In this document: positions 1-8,136 of the stretch, in pieces
Position numbering within the stretch: the first letter of the stretch is position 1
Layout of the letters: every line of letters begins with the position of its first letter
Assembly: GCA_945867155.1 (NCBI GenBank)
Contig: CAMBHL010000007.1
Span: 1 to 64,000, forward strand
Direction of reading: 5' to 3'
Length of the DNA: 64,000 bases
Source: an uncultured Eubacteriaceae bacterium
GTDB lineage: Bacteria > Bacillota > Clostridia > Eubacteriales > Eubacteriaceae
Notes under the pieces: generated by a model
Seen by the model: only the letters and a program-made list of their open reading frames with translations
What the model was told of the DNA's origin: nothing
Database searches by the model: none
Made by a program: the position numbers and the translations under genes

Positions 1-1
1 T

Positions 2-30
2 ATTTTACCAGCTCTCTTTTATCTTGTCAA
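2..30 (-). promoter_or_regulatory. strong sigma-A promoter firing off the left edge (downstream of a tandem pair)
   Basis: Read on the - strand there is a TTGACA -35 (25-30), a 17-base spacer and a TAAAAT -10 (2-7). It is the second of two near-consensus promoters in the same direction about 200 bases apart, with no coding sequence between them. Tandem strong promoters of this kind are typical of rRNA operons, so the transcript leaving the window may be an rRNA operon; this is inference. Confidence 0.7.
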
Positions 31-199
31 GAACTTTTTTAAAGTTTTTTGAAAAACTTTTTTTGAAGTTTTGAATGATTTTTGAAGTGAAGCGTCAGCT
101 TTCTTCTAAAATCCATCAGCTTGCAAATCCACGGAAACCCGCTTCATTACTTGCTTTCAAGCTGTTAAGTTGTGGCTGTCTCTCGCGACAACGATATGT

Positions 200-228
200 A
201 TTATACATGGATTTGATGTTCGTGTCAA
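200..228 (-). promoter_or_regulatory. consensus sigma-A promoter (upstream of a tandem pair)
   Basis: On the - strand a perfect TTGACA (223-228), a 17-base spacer and a perfect TATAAT (200-205). The sequence between this and the next promoter at 2-30 has no open frame and looks like an untranslated leader. It points out of the window at the left. Confidence 0.8.
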
Positions 229-241
229 CACTTTTTTGAAC

Positions 242-280
242 TTTTTTTAAAAAAATCGGCGGGCTTCAAAACCCGCCGAT
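242..280 (-). terminator. intrinsic terminator after the arylsulfotransferase remnant
   Basis: A perfect 9-bp GC-rich stem (ATCGGCGGG at 255-263 with CCCGCCGAT at 272-280) is followed on the - strand by a run of T (complement of the A run at 249-254). It lies 44 bases past the stop of the pseudogene and just upstream of the outward tandem promoters, so it insulates them. Confidence 0.85.
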
Positions 281-323
281 TCTCAGTTAATTTTAAGGGA
301 TAAGCCGTTCCTGACATTATTCC

Positions 324-1111
324 CTATTTATTAAAATAAAAGCCGTTAAAATCGTATTTATAGACCCGATAGCCCATGTATTTGTTGAGTTTGATCTTAT
401 ACTGCTGGAGGAGCTTGCCGGACTTGCTGTATTCCCCGAACAGGCCCTGGAAGCCGGAATCGACGATGATGTTCCCGTCTTTCTTCTGAACGCTTGAGAC
501 GTGGGACGAATACGGCACGGCGATCTTCTTGAGGACCTTGCTGCTGTAAGACGTGTCCTTCCACAAACTTTTCGGTCCGATTAAATAATCCAGATTTGGC
601 GACGATTCAAAAAGGTTTGAAATCTTGATGATCGTCGACGTTTCCCGACTTGACAGCACGTAGGTTTCATCGCCGAGGTACTGGATCGCGTTGATGTGCA
701 TCCAGTCGAGTCCGTAAACCCCTTCGCTGTTCGTGGTGCTGGCCGGTCGCTTCGTCGTCTTCTTGTAGTCGTTGAGAATTTTGCCCGTTTTGGTATCAAT
801 GCGCAAGATCAAATCTTCACTGCGGCTCGTGCTGTAGCTGTTCGTCTTTAACGAAGCCAGCGTAACGAGATTGCCGTCTTTGTCAAACACGTAATCGTGA
901 TGGAGAATGTACTTGCCAGTGGAAATGATCTGATGCATTTGCCTCAAATCGTCCACTGCCGCAATTCTCGTTTGACTAATACTTATAATACATGAGGCCA
1001 TTTCTAAATAGCAGCCGATGCGCCCGGTAACCAAAGTATGATGATAATCACTGAAAAAGGTAGTTTTTGTTTTTGAGAAGGGGTTTTTTGTGGGGATAAT
1101 TGCGTTTTCAT
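324..1111 (-). pseudogene. arylsulfate sulfotransferase (AssT family), internally deleted
   Basis: The 3' part (about 324-940) encodes the C-terminal part of an arylsulfotransferase, an enzyme that moves sulfate between phenolic compounds. It keeps the motif with DWMHIN, the block SSRETSTIIKI and a later histidine in SSHVSS before DGNII, which match the family's active-site His/Arg/His positions. The long open frame from 1034 begins with about 30 residues unlike the family. The original start is visible at 1111: ATG behind AAAGGAG, opening MKTQLSPQKTPSQKQK then a hydrophobic stretch, which reads into a stop at 1004 in another frame. Full-length members are about 550-600 residues, so roughly the first half is deleted and the frame is broken at the junction near 1000-1040. 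The terminator downstream is intact. I see it as a recent pseudogene; restart at an internal codon is possible but would lack most of the propeller. Confidence 0.75.
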
Positions 1112-1279
1112 AAGGGCACTCCTTTAAATATATAAATAATGCGCTTACTTTAGCATGCGTAAAAGCTGGCCTTGCTTAAAGGCCTCAATTCTCCTAAGCC
1201 CCTGTTAAGCGGACATCCGGCATTTTATTGGGGGTTCGCTTTTCACCAATGATCTTGGCTTTCCCCTAAATGCCGCCAT

Positions 1280-1311
1280 AAAAAAAGATCAGCGATAATT
1301 CGCTGATCTTT
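1280..1311 (-). terminator. intrinsic terminator without an intact upstream gene
   Basis: An 11-bp perfect stem (AAAGATCAGCG at 1284-1294 with CGCTGATCTTT at 1301-1311) is followed on the - strand by a T run (complement of A at 1280-1286). The only - strand frame that could end here is the short fragment stopping at 1310, so the gene it served seems to be lost. Confidence 0.7.
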
Positions 1312-1390
1312 AAGGATTTGATGCTGTATCTGTATACGATAAACGCCAAATAATGGCGATTACATGCCCCATGACTTTCAATCTATTCAC
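1310..1390 (-). pseudogene. possible 3' remnant of a LexA/S24-type repressor gene
   Basis: A - strand frame ending at 1310, directly on the terminator, encodes a tail containing RLKVMGHVIAIIWRL. The pattern V-x-V-x-G-x-V-I-A/G-x-I-x-R resembles the last beta strands of LexA-like S24 peptidases. Upstream in the same frame the sequence turns lysine/asparagine-rich and loses any likeness. About 20 residues cannot prove homology; the terminator placed exactly at its stop is the best support. Confidence 0.25.
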
Positions 1391-1469
1391 CGTGCTTTTC
1401 CTATTTTTTCTTATTATTTTCTTTATAAATATTTCAAGTCGTCTTTTTTAAACGTTTTCTATATTTTTC

Positions 1470-1498
1470 TTTTCAATACACTTTCCACGTGATATAAT
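1470..1498 (+). promoter_or_regulatory. probable promoter of the AIM24-family gene
   Basis: A perfect TATAAT (1493-1498) has a weak -35, TTTTCA (1470-1475), at a 17-base spacing. It lies about 75 bases before the start codon at 1575. Confidence 0.5.
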
Positions 1499-1574
1499 AA
1501 CTTTACAAAACATATCGTTTTGTATGATTATCTCTATTCTGCTTTCTGTATTCCTTGCCCTATGGAGGTAAAAA

Positions 1575-2249
1575 ATGAAATACAAAATCATCGGCGGCAA
1601 TTTCCCAGCAGTGCGCTGCTTATTAGATCCGGGTGAAGCCATTATTTGCGAATCCGGCGGTATGTCTTGGAAAGATAGCAGTATCAAAATGGAAACGAAA
1701 GGCGGCGGCGCCGGAAAAATGTTCAAACGAGCGTTCTCTGGCGAATCCATGTTTACGAACCGCTACGTCGCAGAAGCACCAGGCGAAATCGCCTTTGCTT
1801 CCTCTTTCCCCGGCGAAATCGTTGCAGTTAAACTCGATGGATCAAAATCCATTATTGCCCAGAAATCGGCCTTCCTCGCGTCAGAAGAAGGGGTTCAGAT
1901 GGATATCTTTTTCCAGAAGAAACTGGGCTCTGGCTTTTTTGGCGGTGAAGGTTTTATCATGCAGAAATTCTCAGGAACTGGGATGGTCTTTTTAGAAGTT
2001 GACGGTGCGACGGTGACCTACGAGTTAGGGCCTGGCGAAAGCAAATCCATGGACACTGGCCACCTGGTCATCATGGAAGACACCTGTACGATGGATATCG
2101 AACGCATCAAAGGGTTTAAAAACGTGCTCCTTGGCGGCGAAGGCCTATTCAATACCGTCGTAAAAGGTCCGGGCAAGATTGTCATTCAAACCATGCCGAT
2201 CGCCAAAACAGCCCAGGTGCTCGGCACATACATCTCTAAAGATAAATAG
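1575..2249 (+). CDS. AIM24 / TIGR00266 family protein
   Basis: This 224-residue protein belongs to the AIM24 family (older name DUF124), a beta-rich fold widespread in Firmicutes with no settled bacterial function; the yeast namesake is mitochondrial. Visible family traits are the opening MKYKIIGG, repeated glycine-rich turns (GGEGFIMQKFSG, GPGES, GGEGLFNTVVKGPG) and length close to the usual 220-260. There is no signal peptide or membrane segment, so it is probably cytosolic. The start is fixed by TGGAGG about 8 bases upstream. It stands alone between its own promoter and terminator, and is one of the few genes transcribed against replication here. Confidence 0.85.
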   Translation: MKYKIIGGNFPAVRCLLDPGEAIICESGGMSWKDSSIKMETKGGGAGKMFKRAFSGESMFTNRYVAEAPGEIAFASSFPGEIVAVKLDGSKSIIAQKSAFLASEEGVQMDIFFQKKLGSGFFGGEGFIMQKFSGTGMVFLEVDGATVTYELGPGESKSMDTGHLVIMEDTCTMDIERIKGFKNVLLGGEGLFNTVVKGPGKIVIQTMPIAKTAQVLGTYISKDK

Positions 2250-2264
2250 ACAGCCTTTCAGTTC

Positions 2265-2286
2265 AAGCGGCTTTGGCCGCTTTTTT
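2265..2286 (+). terminator. intrinsic terminator of the AIM24-family gene
   Basis: AAGCGGC (2265-2271) pairs with GCCGCTT (2276-2282), with the T run 2281-2286 immediately after, 16 bases beyond the stop codon. Confidence 0.85.
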
Positions 2287-2374
2287 ATTGCTTAAACGCC
2301 ACGATTCCCTTCTTTTAATAATTTAATTTCATCGACTTCGGCGCCAATGTTGCGGATCCTCCACATTTTGACGC

Positions 2375-2406
2375 AAAAAAGACCAGAGCACTGTGCTCTG
2401 GTCTTT
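2375..2406 (-). terminator. intrinsic terminator of nfnAB
   Basis: A 13-bp stem (2378-2390 with 2394-2406) with a 3-base loop, followed on the - strand by T residues (complement of the A run at 2375-2380). It lies about 20 bases after the nfnB stop and faces the terminator of the convergent gene. Confidence 0.85.
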
Positions 2407-2426
2407 CGTTTACTGGTGTCTTTTGC

Positions 2427-3812
2427 TCAGTCTAAAGTCTTTAAATACGCATCAATAGAAGCAGCCGCTTTCTTGCCGGCACCCATCGCAAGGATGACCG
2501 TCGCAGCCCCTGAGACCGCATCGCCGCCGGCAAAAATGCCCTTGCGGGAAGTCTGGCCGTTTTCATCGGCCACGATGCATTTCCATTTGTTGATGTCAAG
2601 GCCTTTGGTGGTCGAAGAAATCAACGGGTTCGGCGATGTGCCCAGGGCCATGATGACCGTGTCGACTTCGATGTCGTATTCGCTGCCCGGGATTTCAATT
2701 GGACGGCGGCGGCCGGAGTCGTCAGGTTCGCCGAGTTCCATCTTAATCACGCGGATGCCCTTGACCCAGTCGGCATCGTCGACGAGGATTTCTTTCGGGT
2801 TCGTGAGCAGATCGAACTGAATGCCTTCTTCTTTGGCGTGGTGCACTTCTTCAGCACGGGCCGGCAGTTCCGCTTCACTTCGTCTGTAGACGATGTGGGT
2901 TTCGGCGCCGAGGCGCAGTGCCGTTCTGGCCGCGTCCATGGCAACGTTGCCGCCGCCGACCACGACAACTTTCTTCCCTTTGTGAATCGGGGTGTCGTAG
3001 CCTTTGAATGCTTTCATCAAATTGTTACGGGTCAGGTATTCGTTGGCGGAGTACACACCGTTGGCCTGTTCGCCAGGGATGCCCATGAACCGGGGCAGCC
3101 CTGCGCCGGAGCCGATGAACACGGCGTCGAAGCCTTCTTCATCGAGTAATTCATCGATGGTCACGGACTTGCCAATGACGACGTCGGTCTGAATCTTCAC
3201 GCCGAGACGCTTGACGTTTTCGACTTCTTTGGCGACGACTTCTTCTTTGGGCAGACGGAATTCCGGAATGCCGTAGACGAGCACACCCCCTGCTTCGTGC
3301 AGGGCTTCGAAGATCGTGACGTCGTGGCCTTTTTTCGCGAGTTCCGACGCGCAGGTCAGGCCTGCCGGGCCGGCGCCGATGACGGCCACCTTCTTACCGG
3401 TAGAGAAGTCGGGTTTTTCCGGCACGATATGGTGTTCCCGTGCCCAATCGGCGACAAAGCGTTCCAGCTTGCCAATGGCAATGGCTTCGCCTTTGATGCC
3501 CATGACGCAGGGGCCTTCACACTGGGTTTCCTGGGGGCAGACCCGGCCGCAGACGGCGGGCAGCAGTGAGGATTCCTGGATGGTTCTGAAGGCGCCTTCG
3601 AAATCCCGTTCGGTGATCTGGTGGATGAACTTCGGAATGTTGATGGAAACCGGGCAGCCGCCGACGCATCTCGGCTTTTTGCAGTTGAGGCAGCGGGAAG
3701 CTTCCGCGACGGCTTCTTCTTCATTGTAGCCGTAGGACACTTCTTCGAAGTTAGTCGCTCTGACTTTCGGTTCTTGTTCCCGGACTGGAACGCGTTTCAT
3801 ATTTTTAGCCAT
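2427..3812 (-). CDS. nfnB: NADH-dependent reduced ferredoxin:NADP+ oxidoreductase, subunit B
   Basis: NfnB is the large flavoprotein subunit of the cytosolic NfnAB transhydrogenase, which couples NADPH, NAD+ and ferredoxin by flavin-based electron bifurcation. The 461 residues show N-terminal cysteines for two [4Fe-4S] clusters (about 41, 44, 49, 53 and 88, 92, 98, 102), an FAD fold with GAGPAG near 146, and an NADP(H) fold with GGGNVA near 286. This is the glutamate synthase small-subunit/NfnB family; the neighbouring NfnA-type gene decides between the two. Its ATG overlaps the nfnA stop by one base (TAATG), so translation is coupled. Free-standing sequences are often labelled gltA or gltD, which is the main alternative name. 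Confidence 0.9.
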   Translation of the reverse strand: MAKNMKRVPVREQEPKVRATNFEEVSYGYNEEEAVAEASRCLNCKKPRCVGGCPVSINIPKFIHQITERDFEGAFRTIQESSLLPAVCGRVCPQETQCEGPCVMGIKGEAIAIGKLERFVADWAREHHIVPEKPDFSTGKKVAVIGAGPAGLTCASELAKKGHDVTIFEALHEAGGVLVYGIPEFRLPKEEVVAKEVENVKRLGVKIQTDVVIGKSVTIDELLDEEGFDAVFIGSGAGLPRFMGIPGEQANGVYSANEYLTRNNLMKAFKGYDTPIHKGKKVVVVGGGNVAMDAARTALRLGAETHIVYRRSEAELPARAEEVHHAKEEGIQFDLLTNPKEILVDDADWVKGIRVIKMELGEPDDSGRRRPIEIPGSEYDIEVDTVIMALGTSPNPLISSTTKGLDINKWKCIVADENGQTSRKGIFAGGDAVSGAATVILAMGAGKKAAASIDAYLKTLD

Positions 3813-4699
3813 TACTTGTCACCTCCGCATAAACCGCAGCCCCCGTGATGGGTGTCGCCTTCTTCAAACGCCAATAACGCTCTGCCTTCCTCTGTCTTGT
3901 ACTGGGCCTGACGTTTCATGGCCAGGTCAAAATCGACTTTGTGCCCGTCGAATTCCGGTCCGTCGACGCAGGCGAACTTCACTTCGTCGCCGACGATCAG
4001 GCGGCAGGCGCCGCACATGCCGGTCCCGTCGACCATGATCGGGTTCATGGAGACGATGGTCGGAATGCCGAGCTTCTTCGTGGTCAGGCAGCAGAACTTC
4101 ATCATGATCATCGGTCCGATGGCGACGCACACGTCCCAGGTCTTGCCTTCAGCGGCGAGATCTTCGATGACTTTGGTGACCATGCCGCTTCTGCCGTAGG
4201 AGCCGTCGTCAGTGGTGACGTACAGGTTGCCCGCGACGGCTTTCATTTCATCTTCGAGGATGACCAAATCCTTGGTCTTCGCCCCAACGATGACGTCTAC
4301 GTCAATGCCGTGTTCGTGCATCCATTTCACCTGAGGATAAACCGGCGCGGTGCCGAGCCCGCCACCAACAAAGAGAATCTTTTTCTTCTTCAATTCGTCA
4401 ATGGGCGTTTTAACGAGTTCTGACGGATTGCCCAGGGGCCCGACGACGTCCATGAAGGCGTCTCCGGTCTGAAGTTCCGCCATCCGGCAGGTGCCGGCGC
4501 CAACGGTCTGGGTGACAATGGTCACCGTGCCGGCCTTTCGGTCGTAGTCACAGATGGTCATGGGCAGACGTTCCCCTCTTTCGTCTTCGCGGACAATTAA
4601 GAATTGCCCGGGCAGACAATGCTTGGCGACCCATGGCGCCTCGATGTCCATGCGAACAATGTTGTCAGCCAAATGGCTGGCCTTAACAATACGATACAT
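3812..4699 (-). CDS. nfnA: NADH-dependent reduced ferredoxin:NADP+ oxidoreductase, subunit A
   Basis: NfnA is the FAD- and [2Fe-2S]-containing partner of NfnB, related to dihydroorotate dehydrogenase electron-transfer subunits. In 295 residues it has an N-terminal ferredoxin-reductase barrel, a nucleotide-binding motif VGGGLGTAP near 111-119, and cluster cysteines in MCGACRL and FAC near 229, 232 and 244. The tail GGCGLCGGDK carries two further cysteines. AGGAGG sits 5 bases before the ATG. It follows ilvN after 98 bases, either under a weak promoter of its own or by read-through from the ilv run. An NADPH supply would suit the adjacent branched-chain amino-acid genes; that link is inference. 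Confidence 0.9.
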   Translation of the reverse strand: MYRIVKASHLADNIVRMDIEAPWVAKHCLPGQFLIVREDERGERLPMTICDYDRKAGTVTIVTQTVGAGTCRMAELQTGDAFMDVVGPLGNPSELVKTPIDELKKKKILFVGGGLGTAPVYPQVKWMHEHGIDVDVIVGAKTKDLVILEDEMKAVAGNLYVTTDDGSYGRSGMVTKVIEDLAAEGKTWDVCVAIGPMIMMKFCCLTTKKLGIPTIVSMNPIMVDGTGMCGACRLIVGDEVKFACVDGPEFDGHKVDFDLAMKRQAQYKTEEGRALLAFEEGDTHHGGCGLCGGDK

Positions 4700-4797
4700 A
4701 TTTCCTCCTAATACTGTAAAAATTATTTATTATTAAACCCAAACGATAAATATGAACGTCCATGGATTTAATCCCCCCTAAATGGCTATTAAATGGA

Positions 4798-5283
4798 TTA
4801 ATGATGTCCCCGCTGCAGGCCGGTAATGCCGCTGCGGACAAATTCGATGATGCCGTAAGGCTCGATCATGTTCATAAAGGCCTTGATCTTCTGCGGTCCT
4901 CCCGTGATCTGGAGAATCAGGCTGTCCTTGCTCACGTCGATGACGTGGGCCCGGAACAGGTTGGAAATCTCCACGATGTTCGAACGGGTTCTGCCGTCCG
5001 CCTTCACTTTGATAAAGACCAATTCCCTTGCGATGGATTCTTCTTTCTTAAGTTCCGTCACCTTGATGACGTTGATCAGCTTGTTCAGCTGTTTTTTAAT
5101 TTGTTCCAGCGTCTGATCATCGGCGGTCACCACCATGGTGATCCGAGAAATTTCTTCGTCTTCAGTCATGCCGACCGTCAGACTGTCGATGTTGTAGCCC
5201 CGGCGGGCAAACAGCGCGGAAATCCGCGTCAAAACGCCGAATTTATTTTCAACGATAAGTGATAAGCAATGTTTGGTTTCCAT
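4798..5283 (-). CDS. ilvN: acetolactate synthase, small (regulatory) subunit
   Basis: IlvN is the regulatory subunit of acetohydroxyacid synthase, first step of valine, leucine and isoleucine synthesis; it activates IlvB and carries valine feedback control. The 161 residues begin METKHCLSLIVENKFGVLTR, an ACT domain (about 1-80), followed by the small-subunit C-terminal domain. The open frame extends further upstream, but the start at 5283 is chosen because AAGGGAGG lies 7 bases before it and the family starts there. It follows ilvB after 13 bases. ilvC, ilvD and other pathway genes are not in this window. Confidence 0.93.
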   Translation of the reverse strand: METKHCLSLIVENKFGVLTRISALFARRGYNIDSLTVGMTEDEEISRITMVVTADDQTLEQIKKQLNKLINVIKVTELKKEESIARELVFIKVKADGRTRSNIVEISNLFRAHVIDVSKDSLILQITGGPQKIKAFMNMIEPYGIIEFVRSGITGLQRGHH

Positions 5284-5296
5284 GATACGGCCTCCC

Positions 5297-6937
5297 TTAA
5301 AACCGAATGAAGTCGGGATCAACCGTGCACTCGACAAGGGTCGGACCTGGCTGTTTGAGTGCCTCCGTCATGGCCTGGCGCGCCGCTTCGTCCGTCGTGG
5401 CCCGGTAAGCCTTAAAGCCATAAACTTCAGCCAATTCCACAAAAGGTACATTAAAATTGATATCGGTCCCCGAATAATGGTGTTTCGCGCCATAATTGTC
5501 GTGCTGTTGCTGGCGCACCATCCCGAGCTTGCCGTTGTTCATCACCACCAACTTCAAAGGCAGCTGATGCTCGGCGATGACGCCAAGCTCGCCCATAGCC
5601 ATCTGGAAGCTGCCGTCACCGCAGACCGCGATGACAGTCTTCGGATGTTCTCTGGACCCGAAGCACACGCCGGACGCTGCCGGAATGGCGTAGCCCATGG
5701 TCCCGAGACCGCCGGAGGTCAGGTATTTGCGGTCGTTTCGGATCTGGAAATGGAGCGCCGCCCAGATCTGGTTCAGCCCGACATCCGCCACGAGGGTTGT
5801 GTCTTCGGGCACGGTGTCGCTAAGCCATCTGAAAAAGTTCCGAGGATTGACGCCACCAAGATTGGGATCCAAATCATCATCCCGATGCTGATCGCGTTCA
5901 GCCACAATCTCGTGGACCGTTTCCATCCAGGCCGGGTCGGCCTTCTGAATGTCGTGATCCAGAATTTCGCCGAGGACGATTTTCGCGTCGCCGACGACCG
6001 GAATATTCGTGTCGTTGACATTTTTGCCGATTTCAGCCGGATCGATGTCGATGTGAATCATTTCTTTTTCATTCAAAACCGCTGTCGACGTGCCCCGGTT
6101 GCTCATCCGCGCGCCGACGCACAAGGCCATGTCGGCCATTTTGACGATCTGATCCGTTTCGGGATAGCCGTGGCTGCCCCAGATCCCCGCGTACAGCGGA
6201 TGATCCTGAGGGAAGGCGCCAATGCCCATGAAGCTCGTCACCACCGGGGCCTGCATGGCTTCGGCCAGGCGCACGAGTTCTTCCCGGGCGCCGCTCAAAA
6301 CCACGCCGCCCCCGGCGTAAATCATCGGGCGCTTGCTCTGTTTGATTTTCCGAAGCACCCGTTTGATCTGCCCGGTGTGGCCTTCATAAGTCGGTTTGTA
6401 TCCGGGGATGTTGAGTTTGTCGATGTGGGGAATGTGCTTGAGGTTTTCAAGCTGGACGTCCCTCGGAATGTCGATAAGCACTGGACCCGGCCGGCCGGTG
6501 GACGCGATGTAGAACGCTTCTTTGACGACTCTCGGAATGTCCTTGGGATCCTTGACCAAATAAGAATGTTTGACGAAAGGCAGAGTGGCGCCGAAAATAT
6601 CCGCTTCCTGGAAAGCGTCGGTGCCGATGAGATCCCGGTTGACCTGCCCCGTAATCGCGACGATGGGAATGGAATCCAGATACGCCGACGCGATGCCGGT
6701 GATCAGGTTCGTCGCCCCCGGACCCGAAGTGGCCATGCACACCCCGACTTTGCCGGTTTCCCGGGCGTAGCCGTTGGCGTAATGGGGCGCCGCCTGTTCG
6801 TTGCGGACGAGAATATGCTTGATCTTCGAATCGATCATGGCGTCGTAGATGGGCAGCAGCGCGCCGCCCGGATAACCGAAGATGAGTTCAACGCCTTCTT
6901 CTTCCAAACATTTGAACAATAATTTTGAAGCTAACAT
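5297..6937 (-). CDS. ilvB: acetolactate synthase, large (catalytic) subunit
   Basis: IlvB is the thiamine-diphosphate and FAD enzyme that condenses two pyruvates to acetolactate, or pyruvate with 2-oxobutyrate. The 546 residues show the catalytic glutamate in RNEQAAPHYANGYAR (Glu47), the GxPG loop near 21-24, and the ThDP/Mg motif starting GDGSFQM near 440 and ending at NNGKLGMVRQQQ. The start at 6937 is chosen over a frame opening 66 bases further up because AAAAGGAGG lies directly before it and homologues begin there. The ATG is one base from the stop of the upstream DUF362-ferredoxin gene, so the two are probably co-translated. Pairing with ilvN favours the biosynthetic enzyme over a fermentative ALS. 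Confidence 0.94.
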   Translation of the reverse strand: MLASKLLFKCLEEEGVELIFGYPGGALLPIYDAMIDSKIKHILVRNEQAAPHYANGYARETGKVGVCMATSGPGATNLITGIASAYLDSIPIVAITGQVNRDLIGTDAFQEADIFGATLPFVKHSYLVKDPKDIPRVVKEAFYIASTGRPGPVLIDIPRDVQLENLKHIPHIDKLNIPGYKPTYEGHTGQIKRVLRKIKQSKRPMIYAGGGVVLSGAREELVRLAEAMQAPVVTSFMGIGAFPQDHPLYAGIWGSHGYPETDQIVKMADMALCVGARMSNRGTSTAVLNEKEMIHIDIDPAEIGKNVNDTNIPVVGDAKIVLGEILDHDIQKADPAWMETVHEIVAERDQHRDDDLDPNLGGVNPRNFFRWLSDTVPEDTTLVADVGLNQIWAALHFQIRNDRKYLTSGGLGTMGYAIPAASGVCFGSREHPKTVIAVCGDGSFQMAMGELGVIAEHQLPLKLVVMNNGKLGMVRQQQHDNYGAKHHYSGTDINFNVPFVELAEVYGFKAYRATTDEAARQAMTEALKQPGPTLVECTVDPDFIRF

Positions 6938-6938
6938 C

Positions 6939-8117
6939 CTACCTCCTTTTTCCGTCAGCGGAACGGTAAATGAGCAGCCGTCCCAAAACGGGAGTTTTGA
7001 CATAAATGGCCTCGTGGGGGCACATTTCCTGACAGCAGTAACAGCGAATGCATTGTTTGTACTGGTAGCGGGGCACCTGGCCCTTTGCCGCCTGCACCAG
7101 GGCCTTGGGGTCCTGGGGGCAGCTGTCTACACAGACACCGCATCCGACGCATTTTCCTGCGTCGATCACCGGCTTCCTCGTGATGACGTTGCGGACCCGG
7201 CTGAGCAGGCTCAGGCCGATCATGTTTTCGTCGGCCACGGGCAGCCGCTCGACCTTAAAGTCCGGATTGACCAGCGCGTGCCAGTCGTCTCCGACGTATT
7301 CGATCTCGTCTTCGCGGAAGCGGCCCAGCCCCATTTTTTCGCCCTGGACAATCGTCGGCACGTAAGCTGGGTCGAGGGCGGCAAGCCGGGCAAAGGTTGC
7401 ATCCACCGCCACCGGGTCCGATGAGAAAATCAGGACATGCATGGGGACGGGATCGCCGTTTCCCGGGCCATTGCCCTCCATGGCGGTGATGCCGTCCATC
7501 ACGTAAAGCCGCGGTTTCAGCATTTTATTCAAGTCCACGAGCATCCGCGAAAAATCGAGGGCTTTTGGAAAGCGTGCGTGGCTGGCGCTTTTATTCAGGC
7601 CATAGATACAGCCGAAGGTGTTTTTCACCGCACCGGTGATACGCGTCAGCCGGTGGGTCTTCATCTTGCACAAATTGATGATGGCGTCGGCTTCCTGCAC
7701 CCCTTCGGCGATTTCAAACTGTTTCGTCTGTTCCCCTTCGGGGTAATCCACCGTGCTCCCCTGATTGAATTCCGCCAGGGGAATGTGGTGGCGCGCCGCT
7801 GCTTCGGCAATGCCTGACCGGTCGGCCACCTGTCCGGGGCTGCCCCGTCCCGGGGAATCCCCGTAAGTCAGATTGTCGCAGCCTGCGGCTTCCAGTACCT
7901 TGACAACGCCCTCAAACACCTGGGGATGCGTCGTGCACGCCGCCTCCGGCGTCTTGCCCCGGAGCAGATTGGGCTTGAGCAGAATTTTTTCTTCCGGCGA
8001 AACGAAAGCCCCAATGCCGCCGAGAAGATCCAGGCCTTTCGCCACGCTGGCTTCAACCTGCTTTTCGTCGTAGGCATCGCAGCGGATCACTGCAACCTTT
8101 GATTTTTCGGCTTTCAC
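6939..8117 (-). CDS. DUF362 domain protein with C-terminal 2x[4Fe-4S] ferredoxin
   Basis: The first 300 or so residues are a DUF362 domain, recognisable by KPNLL, THPQVFEGVV, GDSPGRGSPGQ, NLCKMKTH and the stretch TGAVKNTFGCIYGLNK. The last 80 carry two ferredoxin motifs, CVGCGVCVDSCP and CIRCYCCQEMCP. Such fusions are common in anaerobes and thought to be iron-sulfur redox proteins; the reaction is unknown. Total length is 392 residues, without signal peptide or membrane segment. The start is GTG behind AGGTGG. It sits between cvfB (20 bases) and ilvB (1 base), so it is co-expressed with acetolactate synthase. A direct role in that enzyme's redox state is only a guess. Confidence 0.85.
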   Translation of the reverse strand: MKAEKSKVAVIRCDAYDEKQVEASVAKGLDLLGGIGAFVSPEEKILLKPNLLRGKTPEAACTTHPQVFEGVVKVLEAAGCDNLTYGDSPGRGSPGQVADRSGIAEAAARHHIPLAEFNQGSTVDYPEGEQTKQFEIAEGVQEADAIINLCKMKTHRLTRITGAVKNTFGCIYGLNKSASHARFPKALDFSRMLVDLNKMLKPRLYVMDGITAMEGNGPGNGDPVPMHVLIFSSDPVAVDATFARLAALDPAYVPTIVQGEKMGLGRFREDEIEYVGDDWHALVNPDFKVERLPVADENMIGLSLLSRVRNVITRKPVIDAGKCVGCGVCVDSCPQDPKALVQAAKGQVPRYQYKQCIRCYCCQEMCPHEAIYVKTPVLGRLLIYRSADGKRR

Positions 8118-8136
8118 TTCGCCACCTGCTTTCTTT

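Larger units (their letters stand above)
1112..1574. other. non-coding gap with remnants
   Basis: This 463-base stretch has no intact gene. It holds the upstream region of the arylsulfotransferase remnant (1112-1270, nothing recognised), a - strand hairpin terminator (1280-1311), a short frame that may be the tail of a lost gene (1310-1390), and the promoter and leader of the next + strand gene (1470-1574). Confidence 0.6.

Noticed and set aside
1448..1750. A 100-residue - strand frame with a hydrophobic segment
   Set aside because: It crosses the promoter and start of the AIM24-family gene and has no ribosome site.
2427..3812. Glutamate synthase small subunit
   Set aside because: The large glutamate synthase subunit is missing and an NfnA-type partner gene is directly coupled, so NfnB is the better call.
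5284..5296. Possible attenuator or leader peptide controlling ilvBN
   Set aside because: ilvB starts one base after the upstream gene and ilvN 13 bases after ilvB, so there is no leader to hold one.
5273..6922. A 549-residue open frame on the + strand
   Set aside because: It is the antisense of ilvB; the - strand has all acetolactate synthase motifs and a perfect ribosome site, while this frame has neither.
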